DNA from: Hsuehochloa calcarea
Taxonomy: Eukaryota > Streptophyta > Magnoliopsida > Poales > Poaceae
DNA: 64,000 nt
NCBI GenBank assembly: GCA_036346395.1
Contig: CM070601.1
Span: forward strand, 18,597,763-18,661,762
Direction of reading: 5' to 3'
The notes under the pieces are model-generated. The model ran no database searches and was not told the DNA's origin. It saw only the letters and a program-made list of their open reading frames with translations. This document shows, one piece after another, positions 34,466 to 45,807 of the stretch. The translations under genes and the position numbers were made by a program. Positions within the stretch are counted from its first letter, which is position 1. Each line of letters opens with the position of its first letter.

Positions 34466-36121
34466 AATTTACCCCTATGGGTTGGTTTGAGTCGAAGTTG
34501 GTTCTTGTCTGAGTTTTCTTTGTTTATCTGATCTTTTCCTGATCTTTTTGATCGTTTTAGACTTTTGAGCCTTTCTTGCATCTCATTGTATCATATTGTA
34601 TTCATATGAAAACCACAAAAAGATGCATTGTAACATAAGCTTTACTACTTGTCATTTAAATTGATGAAGCTTTGCTTATTACTCTCTTGAGTTTTAGTAT
34701 TTCAATTCTTGCTCAATGCCATATCTAGTTCATTGACTTGCTAGAATAATCCTACTTTCACATGTGTAGTTTAGTCTTTTTTTGATGAGCGAGCCTTAAG
34801 ACAACTTGAACTAAAATTTATAATTTGTAGATCTTTTAGTTAGTTGCACAATTAGTGATCCTTTTGTGGCATTTGGCATATCAAAATTGTTTTGTTAGCT
34901 CTTGAATCTAGTATTGAACATCAATTGAGCTTCTAGTTATTTTATAAATCTAAAAGTGCTCTGATGCAAAATGAAAAATTAGGTTTTAAACTTCTCATGT
35001 GGTTAAATTGTGCCAAACTATTATCACGAGACTGCATGTCAAAGACATAAACTTGGAGATAATTTGATGATGCAGACGATCTCATGGGGATTGCTTGTCA
35101 AAGTTGACATGAACCTTAAGATCTGTTGCCCCGGTTGAAGCTTAGAAAGAGTTTGAGGATGTGTTCTATTCCAGGATCTTCTTCACTAAGATAGACCTTT
35201 AATCAACGTCAACACTTATTGCAAATAAAAACTATTGTAAAATTTGGGTGATTGAGGTACTTTGAGCAAAATGATTTACTTTGGACTTTTAGTCTCTAGA
35301 ATGGTCTTTGTTACCTTCTTGATCTCATATTGACATTCTGACATGGTCATTATTACTTTAGTATCTCTTTTGATGAACTTACTAATTTTGAAGCTTTGCC
35401 TAACTTGTTAAAACTTCATCATTTCATCTTGATCTTTCTAGCTTAGCTTTGATATATATGTCTTAACATGATCTTGATATCACCTTCATACTTGATGTGT
35501 CTTGAGTGATAATAGAAATGCTAGCTTGATATTTATGGTAATCTCCAAAGCATCTTGTACTTTTTTTTTTGAAAAATCTAAAAATAAAGCCACTCTATTG
35601 CATTTCTTGCATGTTCTTTCTTATTCTTCTTCCTCATTTCTATATTTGTCATATTTGGATGAGAGGAATACATGATTCCTTGATGACTTCATTATCAGAG
35701 GGGAAGAAGATAGAGCAAACATGTTAAAAGGGGTAGCTATTGGGAGAAAACGAGAGAAAATGAATTTTTTAAAAATGAGTGATCATAGTAAGGGGGTCAT
35801 CTCATTTGCATTCTTGTGCTTCTATTGTCATTCCTGAACTTGAATTGCAATTCTTGAAACCTCATAATGATCGAAGGTCAAAATGAACAATTGTTCTTTC
35901 ATATGGACCTTGAGTGAGATTTTTTACTCCTGTTTGAAAATTGAAGCTTTCATTCACTCTATTGCCTCACCTATCTTGCTCCTACTAGTCTCAAGCCAAC
36001 TTAGTCATTTCCATTGCTTTCTCTTGATTTTGAACTAAGTTGTGCCTTTGCGCGAAAACGTTGAGTATTTTTGAAAATAAACTTTCAACTTGCATTTATG
36101 GGAAATTGCCAATGTCTTCAT
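34466..36121 (+). other. Long non-coding tail between pol and 3' LTR of the large copia element
   Basis: This 1.65 kb has no open frame of note. It contains several purine tracts resembling polypurine primers (near 35697, 35726, 35791 and finally 36122), as described for Sireviruses. An envelope-like gene, present in some Sireviruses, is not recognisable here. Confidence 0.5.
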
Positions 36122-36133
36122 CAAGGGGGAAAT
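36122..36133 (+). other. Polypurine tract of the large copia element
   Basis: CAAGGGGGAAAT lies immediately before the 3' LTR start TGTGGGTATC and would prime plus-strand synthesis. Confidence 0.75.
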
Positions 36134-38226
36134 TGTGGGTATCATGGGGATATGCTCATGATGTTAGGATGATGATAAATTAGCAATGGTGGTGAGGGTT
36201 TATCGAAACACTCGTTTTCGGTAAATTTTAGAAACTATCAGACTTCACGCGGTCTGACTGGCCATGGTGGGGGTCTGATCAGCCTTGGTCGGCGGTCTGG
36301 CTGGCCATCCCTGGAGGTCAGACCAGCCATGTGCAGGGCAAAGGGCCGACGGTCAGACCGCTCGTGGGTAGCGGTCTGACCGACCATGCTGGCGGTCAGA
36401 CTGGCCATGTGGGGCGGTTTGGCCAAAAAACTTTTGATAGAATTTTTGATTCTGAAAAAAATAGAGGGTGTAGGAAAACGAGGGGATTCTTCTGCCCTTG
36501 GAATCATAATTTTTGAGCTTCGAGCCAAAAGTTCTATTTATTTTAAATTTCCACAGAGGTTTCGGGTTTCCAAGGAGGAAATATAGCTAAGTCCATGTGC
36601 TGGTGGTCAGAGTGGCCATACTAGGCAGTTAGATCGACCATGGGTGGAGGTCTGACCGATTTTATATTATTCGCTATTCAGCAAGGCTGCGATGTTCATA
36701 GGTTCGATCAAATTCGTGGTTTTCAGGGCATATATATTGCATGATGCATGTTTTGACTAACGTGGGTCAAGTTATGAAGAACTTGTTCCCAGAATTTATT
36801 TCTTGGTCTATTGTTGTGTAGCAGGTTTGAAGATCAATGACGATCAACGACGAGGATGATCAGGACTAGGCTTGGAGAGCTGAGGTCCAAAACGATCGAA
36901 GATGTCAGGTGAAATCAGTGAACTCAAGCATGAAGCAAAATGAGCAAGGATGACCGAACAAGAAGTTCGGTGTAACTGGTTGCATTTAGCAGCGTGGGGG
37001 TCGGGGCAAGTGCCATGGTGGTTTCGGTGAGAGCCGTATAGGAGATACTTGCCGACGTGAAGAGAGCCGTTGATCAACTGACACATGGCGAAGCATGGGA
37101 TTGCTTCATCAAGATTAGACTCGGTCTTTGGAGAAGTATCAAGAAGGGGTATTTTGTTAACTTCACTAAAATACCGCCTTAGTGACCTTTGGCTAAAGCG
37201 CAGCGCAAGACGGCGCAAGGAGAAGTGGTTTAGGTCAAGTAAAGATAAAGATCATGAAGAAATGGATTAGGGAAGCTCGGTTCATTATCTACTTTGAGAA
37301 GCGTGCGTGAGTGTAGATCCGTTTGTGTGTGGGCTTAACGGTTGCTCGTTAGAGTCTTCTCTCTCAACCTAGCCTGCACTATAAAAGGGAATATCCAGAT
37401 GTGGAGTTCCCAAGTCCTTCCAAGAGAAAAACCTTAATTTCTGATTTGTGGATTTTGGAGTAGTTGAGGTTAGGGTTTGTGAGAGATGGATTGATTGTGT
37501 GCTCAAGTGTTAAGCTTTTATCCTCTATGACGGAGTGACTGTAAATCAACATCTATCTCAAATCAATCCAAGCAAGTTTGCTACAAGATGAGCCTTTGGT
37601 GACTTTTAGGATTATGATGATCCTTTGGTTTTTCTTTTGTTTCTTAACATGATGTTGCTTGTTGTGATATGTGGGAATGCATCTAGGATCATCTTGATCA
37701 TCTTTTTCCCATGAACAAGTTTTATGATCAAAGTTTGTTTTTCCTCGGTTTTTGTGCCCTCCTTCCCTCATCTATGAAATTCATGGAACCTTGACCTTGT
37801 TCTTCCCGATCGTTGATTGGAATATGTTCCTGACCTTCTTGATGAGCTATGATTGAAATTTGAGGGAATTTGGATAACCAGATCAAAAGTTGAGTCGATT
37901 TATGATTTTGAATTCGTGCTGATTTCACTGTTCATCATGATGAGAGGTCAGACCACCCCTGATGAAAGGTCAGACCACCAAGCCATTGGTCAAACCGCCC
38001 ATCCTGAGAGGTCTGACCACCCAACTCACTTTGATGTGAGTTTTCGATGTTTTTGGTTGTTGTGCTTTGGGTTTCGATTGGATTCAATACAAAACTTCCG
38101 TTGTACTTGTTCTTTGACCTTCATAGTTTTCATAGTTATTGGAGCAAGAATTGAGTTAAATCTGATCAAGGTGAAAAAGAGATAATGTTCCTATTCACCC
38201 ACTCTAGTCGTTGTTTCGGCCTAACA
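36134..38226 (+). repeat. 3' LTR of the large copia element (2.1 kb)
   Basis: This is the full-length LTR, starting TGTGGGTATCATG and ending GGCCTAACA, followed by the GAAGA target duplication. It carries about fifteen GGTC(A/T)GACC-type motifs and a candidate promoter with CTATAAAAGG near 37379, so transcription probably began soon after that point. Confidence 0.85.
37379..37388 (+). promoter_or_regulatory. TATA box of the 3' LTR
   Basis: CTATAAAAGG is a good plant TATA match, and the same block occurs in the 5' LTR near 18486. It is the likely core promoter of the large copia family. Confidence 0.6.
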
Positions 38227-38231
38227 GAAGA

Positions 38232-38789
38232 CATGTTGCAACAAATTTCTAAAGTTTTTTTTTCCAACAACCGCACCTGAACATCTGCAACATCAGATCT
38301 GTGCTACATGGAGCTCGCCGAGCAACGAAGGTGGATCTCATAGCGGTATGGCAGCAAATTGGAAGAAGCTCGTCTCTGTTAGTGATCTCCGGCTGCTACC
38401 AGCTCATCGGGGAAGGAGGAGGGGAGCGAGGGGATGGGGAGAAGGGGTGAGAGAGACAGAGACGAAGTGGAGGGAGAAGTAGGAGGCGATCTTCAGCTGC
38501 TATTGGTTCGCCGGAGCTCCGGTTCGTATGAGGAGGGATGGAGGGAGGAAGAAGTGGATAAAGGTGGAGAGGAGGGGAGGAGGAGGTGGTGGTGATGGAG
38601 GTGGTGCCAAGAAGAGGACAGCGATGGCCACAAGTTGGAGCAGCGCCGGTTGCTAGACGATCGTGCCCACCAGTCCATGACCATGGCCACTCTACTGTTG
38701 TTACCTGCATTGCCTAATGGGTTGGGTACTTGTGGGGAGACATGTGGATTTGGTGGAAAAGGTGATAGATGGAGATGGATGAATCCGTG
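38232..38789. other. Right flank of the large copia insertion, GC-rich, unclassified
   Basis: This continues the TGCAACA-repeat element interrupted at 17746 and then becomes G-rich. The minus-strand translation is low-complexity (Ser/Pro/His runs) with no family match. It ends where truncated copia coding begins at about 38790. Confidence 0.4.
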
Positions 38790-41700
38790 TCATGCCTTCT
38801 TTGAAATTCATCCAAAATTCTTTTTGATCAAGGATCAGGTCACGAGACAAGTTCTGCTTCAAGGCAAGCGTAGAGGTGGTCTGTATCCGTTACCCCCATC
38901 ATCATCGCCTCAATCACGTATAAGCCTTCAAAGATCATCAAACCCACTTTGTCTAAGTGGCATGATAGGCTAGGTCATCCATCCAGTGCCATTGTTCGGC
39001 AAGTTATCTCTAGAAATAAACTTGTGTTTTCTGAAGAGTCCAAAAAAGAGTTAGTGTGTGATGCCTGTCAACAGGGCAAGAGCCATCAGCTCCCCTATTC
39101 TAAGTCTTCAAGTATCTCTACTTCTCCTTTAGATCTTGTGTTTTCCGATGTTTGGGGTCCTGCTCCCGAGTCAGTGGGCAGAAAGAAATATTATGTCAGT
39201 TTCATTGATGATTTTAGCAAGTATACTTGGATATATTTGATTAAGCATAAGTCTGAGGTTATACAAAAGTTCCAAGAATTCCAAGCCCTTGTAGAAAGAC
39301 TCCTAAACCGGAAAATTATTGCCGTGCAATCTGATTGGGGAGGAGAGTATGAGAAATTAAACTCCTACTTCTCAAAACTAGGTATCACTCACCGTGTCTC
39401 TTGCCCACATGCTCACCAACAAAATGGATCTGCCGAACGAAAACACCGACACATTGTTGAAGTTGGCTTATCCCTCCTAGCTCATGCTTCCATGCCTCTG
39501 AAATTTTGGGATGAGGCGTTTGTCACAGCCACTTATCTCATTAACCGTACACCTAGCAAGCTTCTTCAATATTCCACACCTTTGGAACGGCTGCTTGGTC
39601 AACAACCAGACTATTCGCTCCTTCGTGTGTTTGGGTGTGCGTGTTGGCCGAACCTTCGCCCATATAATTCTCGAAAACTTGAATTTCGATCCCAACAATG
39701 TGTCTTTCTAGGCTACAGTCTCCTACATAAGGGGTTTAAATGCCTTCATGTGTCCACGGGCCGTGTGTACATATCTCGTGATGTAGTCTTTGATGAAAAT
39801 ATTTTTCCCTTCACCAAACTCCACTCCAATGCTGGCGCTCTCCTCCGATCTGAAATTCTCCTTTATCCACATCTTTCCAGTACTGATCAAGGGGGCACAA
39901 TGTCATGTGATCAGTCAACTAATGCGCATACTAATCCTTCTGATGACACTACTAATTCTTCTGATGATGCTAATATTTCTGAAGTTGTGGTAGCAGACTT
40001 GGATCATTCTGGAGCAGGTTGTGAACAAGTTCATTCTGGAGCAGGTCTGCTTCAAGATGCAGGCAGAGGACACAATGATACTTCACCGGAAGAATCGGCT
40101 ACAGCAGGTGAACCGGAGCACGGCAGCAACAGACTTGGTGTCGCACGATCCAGGAGGTGCGGTGGTGATTGGTGAGCCAGCTCCGGTTTCACCTGTGGAG
40201 GCTGCACCGTCTGTGAGCCGGCCGCACACGAGATCACAAAGCGGGATCAGCAAACCAAAGGTTTACACAGATGGGCAGATCAGGTACAACTTTTTCACTA
40301 TCACAGGTGAACCACAAACTGTTAATGAAGCACTAGCAGATAAGGAGTGGAAGCAGGCTATGGACTGTGAATTCAATGCATTAGTAAAGAATAAAACTTG
40401 GCACCTTGTACCAGCCGAACAAGGAAGAAATATAATAGACTGCAAATGGGTTTACAAGGTTAAGAGAAAAGCTGATGGATCTCTTGATAGGTATAAAGCG
40501 CGTTTAGTTGCCAAGGGATTCAAACAGAGATATGGAATAGACTATGAGGACACCTTTAGTCCCGTAGTTAAAGCTGCAACCATACGAATTGTTTTGTCTA
40601 TTGCGATGGCGGGGATGGTGCCTCTGGCGATTAGATGTACTGTAACGCGTTCCTTCATGGTGTTCTTGAGGAGGAGGTCTATATGAGGCAACCACCAGGT
40701 TATGAGGATCAGCGGAGTCCACATCACATATGTAAGTTAGATAAAGCTCTCTATGGTCTTAAACAGGCCCCTAGAGCCTGGTTTGCTAGATTATGCCAGA
40801 AACTGCAGGAACTTGGCTTTATTGCTTCAAAGGCAGATACCTCACTTTTCTTTTACAGCAAAGGTTCAGTTACAATATTTTTGCTTGTATATGTTGATGA
40901 TATTATTGTGACTAGCTCCTCACAGGATGCAGTTATTGTTTTACTTAAAGATCTTGCAACTGATTTTGCGCTAAAGGATCTTGGTGAATTACATTATTTC
41001 TTGGGAATTGAGGTATCAAAAATGAAAGATGGTATATTATTGTCACAAGACAAATACACTTCGGATTTGCTAAAAAAGGTTAACATGGCACACTGTAAGC
41101 CAGAGGTCACACCATTATGCACATCAGAGAAGCTTTCTTTGCAAAAGGGTGAAGCTCTTGGACCTGAGGATGCGACTAGATATAGGAGTGTGGTTGGAGC
41201 ACTTCAGTATTTAACTCTCACCAGACCTGATATATCTTTTCCTGTGAACAAGGTGTGTCAGTTCCTTCACTCACCAACCACTGATCATTGGACAGCTGTG
41301 AAACGAATTCTCAGATATCTTAAGTATACTATTGGTATTGGGTTACATATTAAGGAAAATTCTTCTACACTTGTTAGTGCATTCTCTGATGCTGATTGGG
41401 CAGGAAGTGTTGATGATCGGCGCTCTACCAGTGGGTTTGCAGTTTTCTTAGGCTGTAATTTGGTCTCCTGGAGTGCACGCAAACAAGGAACAGTGTCAAG
41501 ATCTAGTACCGAGGCAGAATACAAGTCACTAGCAAATGCAACAGCAGAAGTGATTTGGATACAAACTTTGTTACGGGAGTTAAAAGTTCCAAGCCCGCCG
41601 GCAGCACAACTTTGGTGTGACAATATAGGAGCAACTTACTTGTCTGCGAATCCGGTATTCCATGCTCGAACAAAGCATATTGAAGTTGATTATCACTTTG

Positions 41701-41858
41701 TTCGTGAGAGAGTTTCTCAGAAGCTATTGGAGGTACGATTCATATCAACAAATGACCAAGTGGCTGATGGATTTACAAAAGCATTGTGCGCTCGAAAGCT
41801 AGATATGGTTAGATACAATCTCAACTTATGTAAAGTTATGATTGAGGGGGGATGTTAG
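38790..41858 (+). pseudogene. Copia pol: integrase, RT and RNase H, with two frameshifts
   Basis: Frame 1 (to 40175) holds the HHCC finger (WHDRLGH, then CDACQQGK), FSDVWGP, FIDDFSKYTW, QSDWGGEY and HQQNGSAERKHRHIVE, so both catalytic Asp regions and the Glu of integrase are intact. A frameshift in the Ser/Asp-rich linker (about 40020-40175) moves to the frame carrying the RT start (K-W-V-Y-K-V-K-R, RYKARLVAKGFKQ). A second frameshift near 40590-40640 precedes FLHGVLEEEVYMRQPPGYE. From there RT (VYVDDIIV) and RNase H (SDADWAGSVDDRRSTSGF, SRSSTEAEYKSLANA, TKHIEVDYHFVRE) are open to the stop at 41858. Both breaks look small, so the copy is fairly young but inactive. Confidence 0.85.
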
Positions 41859-42052
41859 AGATAAAAGATAGCTTTCCTATAGATAGAGTTCTATAGATAG
41901 ATATCAATCTGTTAAAGATAGAAAGAGTCTAGAGATAAGGATCTCAATCCCTTACGATCATAACTTCCCATGTAATCCCTGCTGTGGTTTGACAGCTATA
42001 TAAACAAAGGTACGCGGCCTCCATGAGGTAAGAACGCTTCTTCAAGTTTTCA
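41853..42052 (+). repeat. 3' LTR of the truncated copia element
   Basis: The LTR follows TTGAGGGGGGA, starts TGTTAGAGATAAAAG, contains a GCTATATAAAC core promoter near 41994 and ends TTTTCA. The pol stop codon lies just inside it, as usual for copia. Confidence 0.8.
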
Positions 42053-42618
42053 GTGCTGTCTAATGGATCGGTAAGTTTCGTATGTATGCACCAAAATATT
42101 ACCCTAGCAAGTACTATTACTTCAGAAACAAAAAAGGAGTTCACAATTGGGCAGATTGCTTGCTGCTGCACCTTACAACTTTGCATTATGCTTTGCAAAA
42201 GCACATCGAATTTTCTCGGCTGGGGAATAAAAGGGACAGAGCTAGAATCTCGCACGACACAGTTGTGGTGCAAGAAAAAGTAAGGTTTTGTTCCTTGCGT
42301 ATAGGTCCCTGAAGAACTGAATCATCAAACACGCGCGCTGTGCTCCCTCCTTATTTGACAGCAAGTCGGCGGCTCACTTACATCTCGGTCGGTTTCATCA
42401 GATCAGAGGCTATGGCTAATGGCTACGACCATGCATGCTTTAGTTTAGAAGAGCCGTACGAAGCAAGCTCGATACGTCCGCGATCCTTGCCGTCCTTGCT
42501 ACGTCAACTTTCGTCCAAAATAACGGCGTAGCCTCGGCATAGGAGGACCACACTGGCTGCTGCGACCATGCCTAAATACCACACACCTCTGCACCTCGGC
42601 GATCGATCGTCTCGGCCG

Positions 42619-42714
42619 GAAGGAGCGCGTGGGAGTACCGGCGGAAGGAGCAAGCCACGCCGCGAGGTCCGCCCACGATGCCACGGGTGCAATTGATAGA
42701 CTACCTTTGTTAGT
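42619..42714 (+). pseudogene. 3' remnant of the duplicated small ORF
   Basis: Only the last 30 or so codons remain (GVRWEYRRKEQATPRG-like end, PTMPRVQLIDYLC and stop), matching the end of 50679-51125. The rest was removed by the deletion, so this copy cannot encode the protein. Confidence 0.8.
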
Positions 42715-43139
42715 TACTACTCATTCATCTTCCATCCATGCAATACAAAAGCAAAAGCAAAAGCAAAGGCAAAGGATCGAGGTTGATTGATTCTTGATTG
42801 TCCATTTGCCTTTGCATTTACTGTATTGCCTCTTACACATTGGGTACCATTCCCGCGTAAGCATCTGCATGCAGTCGTCCGAGACCAACGCGCGATATAT
42901 ATATATCTGTGATGATTTGATAGTTAGAGAATTGGCCGCACATGTGTGTATTAATTGTTGTCTTGGAAGTGATCTCCGTATGGTACAACATGAGAATGTA
43001 TGGCATGGGTCGTCCCATGGCGAACCTTCAACTCCTAAGACATTTTTACTCGTGTTGCACTTGAGTTCTCGAAAGCCTCGTGTTGCACCTCTTCTAAATG
43101 GCAAAGGTAGGACCCGATTAATTGACTGGGAACTAATTC

Positions 43140-43606
43140 TTTTTTTTTTAACAAGGCACAGCCTAGTTTTTATAGAAAGCTCGTAACAAGGTTTACATGC
43201 AGTTAAGTGCAGAAAATAAGACTGAGGATACCACCAACCAGTAAACAACAACTAGAAAGCGCACCGACCAGCTACAGAAATAAGCCAAAACAAGACATAT
43301 AGTTTCCAAAACCCCAGAAGAACTGCTAGCAGACCACACACAAATAGCAAAAAGAAACTGCACTCTAGATACTGCTAAGCACGTAGAACTTCTTCAGCCA
43401 AACTCCCCACTCCATCTAACTTCACTTGATCAGCTTTTTTTTATTAGGACGCGCCAACGCTGCAAATACGACAACAATTGGAATATAACTTTAATTGTAT
43501 TATTAGGAAAGGTCTTCTTGATTACCCCTTTATTTCTGACTTCCAAAGTGTCCAAGCAAATGCTGCAAAACTGAACAAACCAACACAATGGTTAATAGCA
43601 TCCCCA
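43140..43606 (-). pseudogene. LINE 3' end in duplication copy 1
   Basis: A T-run on the plus strand (poly-A of a minus-strand LINE) is followed by the same 3' untranslated and zf-RVT-like coding sequence (VDNGDAINHCVGLFSFAAFA) found at 51547-52015. It is cut off at 43606 by CACTA-derived sequence. Confidence 0.8.
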
Positions 43607-43630
43607 TTATCCACAACCGGAGACAGCTTC

Positions 43631-44147
43631 TTTGCCGAGTGCCTCAGGCACTCGGCAAAGGACGATATACACTCGGCAAAGGATTTGCCGAGTGCTACAC
43701 TCGGCAAAGGACGCTCGGTGAACAGTTTATCGGCGAAGACCTCTTTGCCGAGTGCACTTTATCGGGCACTCGGCAAAGACTTTGCCGAGTGCTCATCTAA
43801 CACTCGGCAAAGAAAAGTCGTCGTGACGGCGGGCGCCACCGTGACGTCGTCTTTGCCGAGTGCCACCGTAGGGCACTCGGCAAAGGTGGCGTCTTTGCCG
43901 AGTGCCACCGGAGGACACTCGCAAAGACGCCACCGTTGCGAGTGTCCTCCCGATGGCACTTCGACAAAGGAGGTGTCTTTGCCGAGTGCCACCGGGGGAC
44001 ACTCGGCAAAGACACCTCATTTGCCGAGTGCCACCGGGAGGACACTCGGCAAAGTGACCGTGCTTTGCCGAGTGCCTGGCCGGTGGCACTCGGCAAATCA
44101 TGGTCACTTTGCCGAGTGTCATGCCCATTGCACTCGGCAAAGTGACT
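43631..44147. repeat. CACTA subterminal repeat array (TTTGCCGAGTGC)
   Basis: Ten forward and ten reverse copies of TTTGCCGAGTG(C/T) alternate, mostly as close inverted pairs separated by short G/C-rich spacers, with two or three degenerate copies near 43915-43970. In En/Spm elements such motifs bind the TNPA protein. Confidence 0.9.
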
Positions 44148-44164
44148 GAAAACGGCCTTTTTTA

Positions 44165-44440
44165 TTTGTTTTTACATCACATCCAAACAAACAGAAAATA
44201 CATATATAACAAACATCATCAACATCACATATATATCATCAACAGCACATATATATCATCAACAACACATATATATCACCAACACCACATATATATCACA
44301 AACGTCACATGTCTCGTTGTTTTTACATCCCATCCAAACAAACAGAAGATATATATATAACAAACATCATCAACAGCACATATATATCACTAACACCACA
44401 TATATATCACAAACGTCACATGTCTCACAATATATCACAA
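44165..44440. repeat. Two-level tandem repeat with ATATATATCA(T/C)CAACA unit
   Basis: A block beginning TTTTTACATC-CATCCAAACA and continuing with about 20-bp units (CATCAACA-CACATATATAT) occurs twice (about 44170-44315 and 44319-44430). It lies just inside the CACTA subterminal array. Confidence 0.85.
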
Positions 44441-44759
44441 ATAACTTCACAAGTAATCCAAGTGCTCCATCATCTACAACCATAATTGCAAATAGAAGTA
44501 CCATTAACAACCACAAGTAGTATCACTAAGATGGCCAATGAGACTGATTTGGTGAAGGATTCACTGAAGCATGAGGATCGTTCGATCCCGCCGATTGATT
44601 CTGCACAAAGGAGAAGAGATTGCATGTGTGAGACAAGATAAATATATACCATATATGAATAAAACTTTCATACTCCACTAGGTTTGACCGTAAGCATGAA
44701 CATACAAACTAAAACATTTATACTCACAGGAGTAGAATAGTGAGGAGGTGGAGGTGGAG

Positions 44760-45612
44760 CGAATAGCGAAGGTGGCGGAGGTACACCGTGAGCGGCGCCA
44801 AGACTTTGCATGTCTCAAGAATCTCCGCCATCCTCATTTTCACTTCGGCCCGCTCGGCCCCGCTCGGCCTCCACCCTCTCCATCTTCGCCGCATCTGCTC
44901 CGTATCCTCCTCTCTTGTTCCAATTTGGGCCTACAATATATTCACCCCAATGTTACAATAATACAAAGGAAAGGTATGAAAAAACCAATGAGCAGCGAAT
45001 AAACCAGAATAACCTCGAGTGCCTCCACCCGGTGGTGTGAAGTGTCCCGCCGAGGTCGTATGGCTGGCTCGTGCTCGTCTTTGCTTGCTCGAATCTGGGA
45101 GAGATCGGGAGTAGCGGCCGAGTCGATTCTTGCCGTCGCCAATGTAGTATCGCCCATGCTTCTTGCCTCCTCCCACCCTCATGACGACTTCTCCATCAAG
45201 GTCCCTCGGTGCTCGGATCGTACTCGGCCCATGGACCTCCCTTGCCATCGATGTGTACTCACTAAGGCGGTTGTGGGCGGTCGCATTGTTTGACGCCTCG
45301 AGCCCGTCCGCGGGTTGTAGTCGACGTCGGACGTCGCTTTGCCCTTGTGGGCCATAGCAAATGCCTTGAAGATGGAGCAAGGTGGCCACCATGTGACGCC
45401 GATCGCGAAAAACAAAGAAGATGATTAGAAATCATGCGAATTGAGCGTTAGAATAAATAAATGAATTCGGCGTACCCATGTTTCTGCAGATCCGTGAGGT
45501 TGCGGCTACCTTGATGGTGTGCTACACCGCATCATCAAGCGCCGCTCCGGCACAAGTTGTGCGTCTCCTCCCACTCGCGTGAGCACCACTTGTGCACCAT
45601 CATGCTCTCAAA
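44760..45612 (-). pseudogene. CACTA TNPA-like protein (Ptta/En/Spm, Transposase_24), degenerate
   Basis: Minus-strand fragments read HKWCSREWEETHNLCRSGA (45530-45590), then E-Y-T-S-M-A-R-E-V-H-G-P and GGGKKHGRYYIGDG followed by a Ser/Arg-rich tail (about 45020-45270). Both are characteristic of the plant Ptta/En/Spm transposase family, the subterminal-repeat-binding partner of TNP2. Stops and frame changes separate the fragments. Confidence 0.65.
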
Positions 45613-45807
45613 GATGAGGATGCGCGGCGCACCAATAAGGAATCATCTACGAGCCATCAAGTACATGACATATCGAAGATGAAATTAAGCCTACTTAATC
45701 TCAAAATGAATCAAGATAATGTTCAGATTTACCGCATGTATCGTCCCGGTCGCCACGGTTCTTGCGTCCCTTTGGTGACCTTCGTTCCAAGGACGGTCCG
45801 TGGTAAG

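Larger units (their letters stand above)
17747..38226 (+). mobile_element. Large Sirevirus-like copia element, the container of the nest
   Basis: The element starts TGTGGATATCATG at 17747 and ends CCTAACA at 38226. It is flanked on both sides by GAAGA (17742-17746, 38227-38231), an exact 5-bp target duplication. Order: 5' LTR, primer-binding site (21053-21064), gag, integrase, reverse transcriptase, RNase H, a 1.65 kb non-coding tail with several G-rich purine tracts, and the 3' LTR. Integrase before reverse transcriptase defines copia. The coiled gag with a second CCHC box and the repeated polypurine tracts suggest the Sirevirus group. The coding sequence is full of stops and the two LTRs differ strongly, so the copy is old. 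At least three other elements lie inside it. Confidence 0.85.
38790..42052 (+). mobile_element. 5'-truncated copia element with nearly open pol
   Basis: The element begins abruptly within the pre-integrase domain (FFEIHPKFFLIKDQ) and runs through integrase, RT and RNase H to a polypurine tract and a 200-bp 3' LTR (41853-42052). No 5' LTR, gag or protease is present. The next base (42053) is exactly where homology to the segment at 50036 starts, so the LTR end is well placed. Copy 2 has the uninterrupted target site there. Confidence 0.85.
42053..43606 (+). repeat. Segmental duplication, copy 1 (partner 50036-52015)
   Basis: Nearly identical to 50036-52015 in the same orientation, including microsatellites and the LINE 3' end. 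The main differences are a deletion of about 420 bp covering most of the small ORF of copy 2 (junction near 42619) and a 10-bp gap near 42315. The left border is the copia LTR end; the right border is the start of CACTA-derived sequence at 43607. Confidence 0.9.

Noticed and set aside
38396..38710. Minus-strand Ser/Pro/His-rich open frames
   Set aside because: They are simple-sequence translation of a G-rich plus strand, with no recognisable domain.
42794..43186. Open frames conserved in both duplication copies (42794-43186 and 51193-51612)
   Set aside because: Conservation between the copies only reflects recent duplication. The frames shift between copies and run into the LINE tail.
43631..44147. 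Possible CRISPR-like array of short repeats
   Set aside because: The repeats are inverted and irregularly spaced, match the known CACTA subterminal motif, and lie in a plant genome next to a CACTA transposase.
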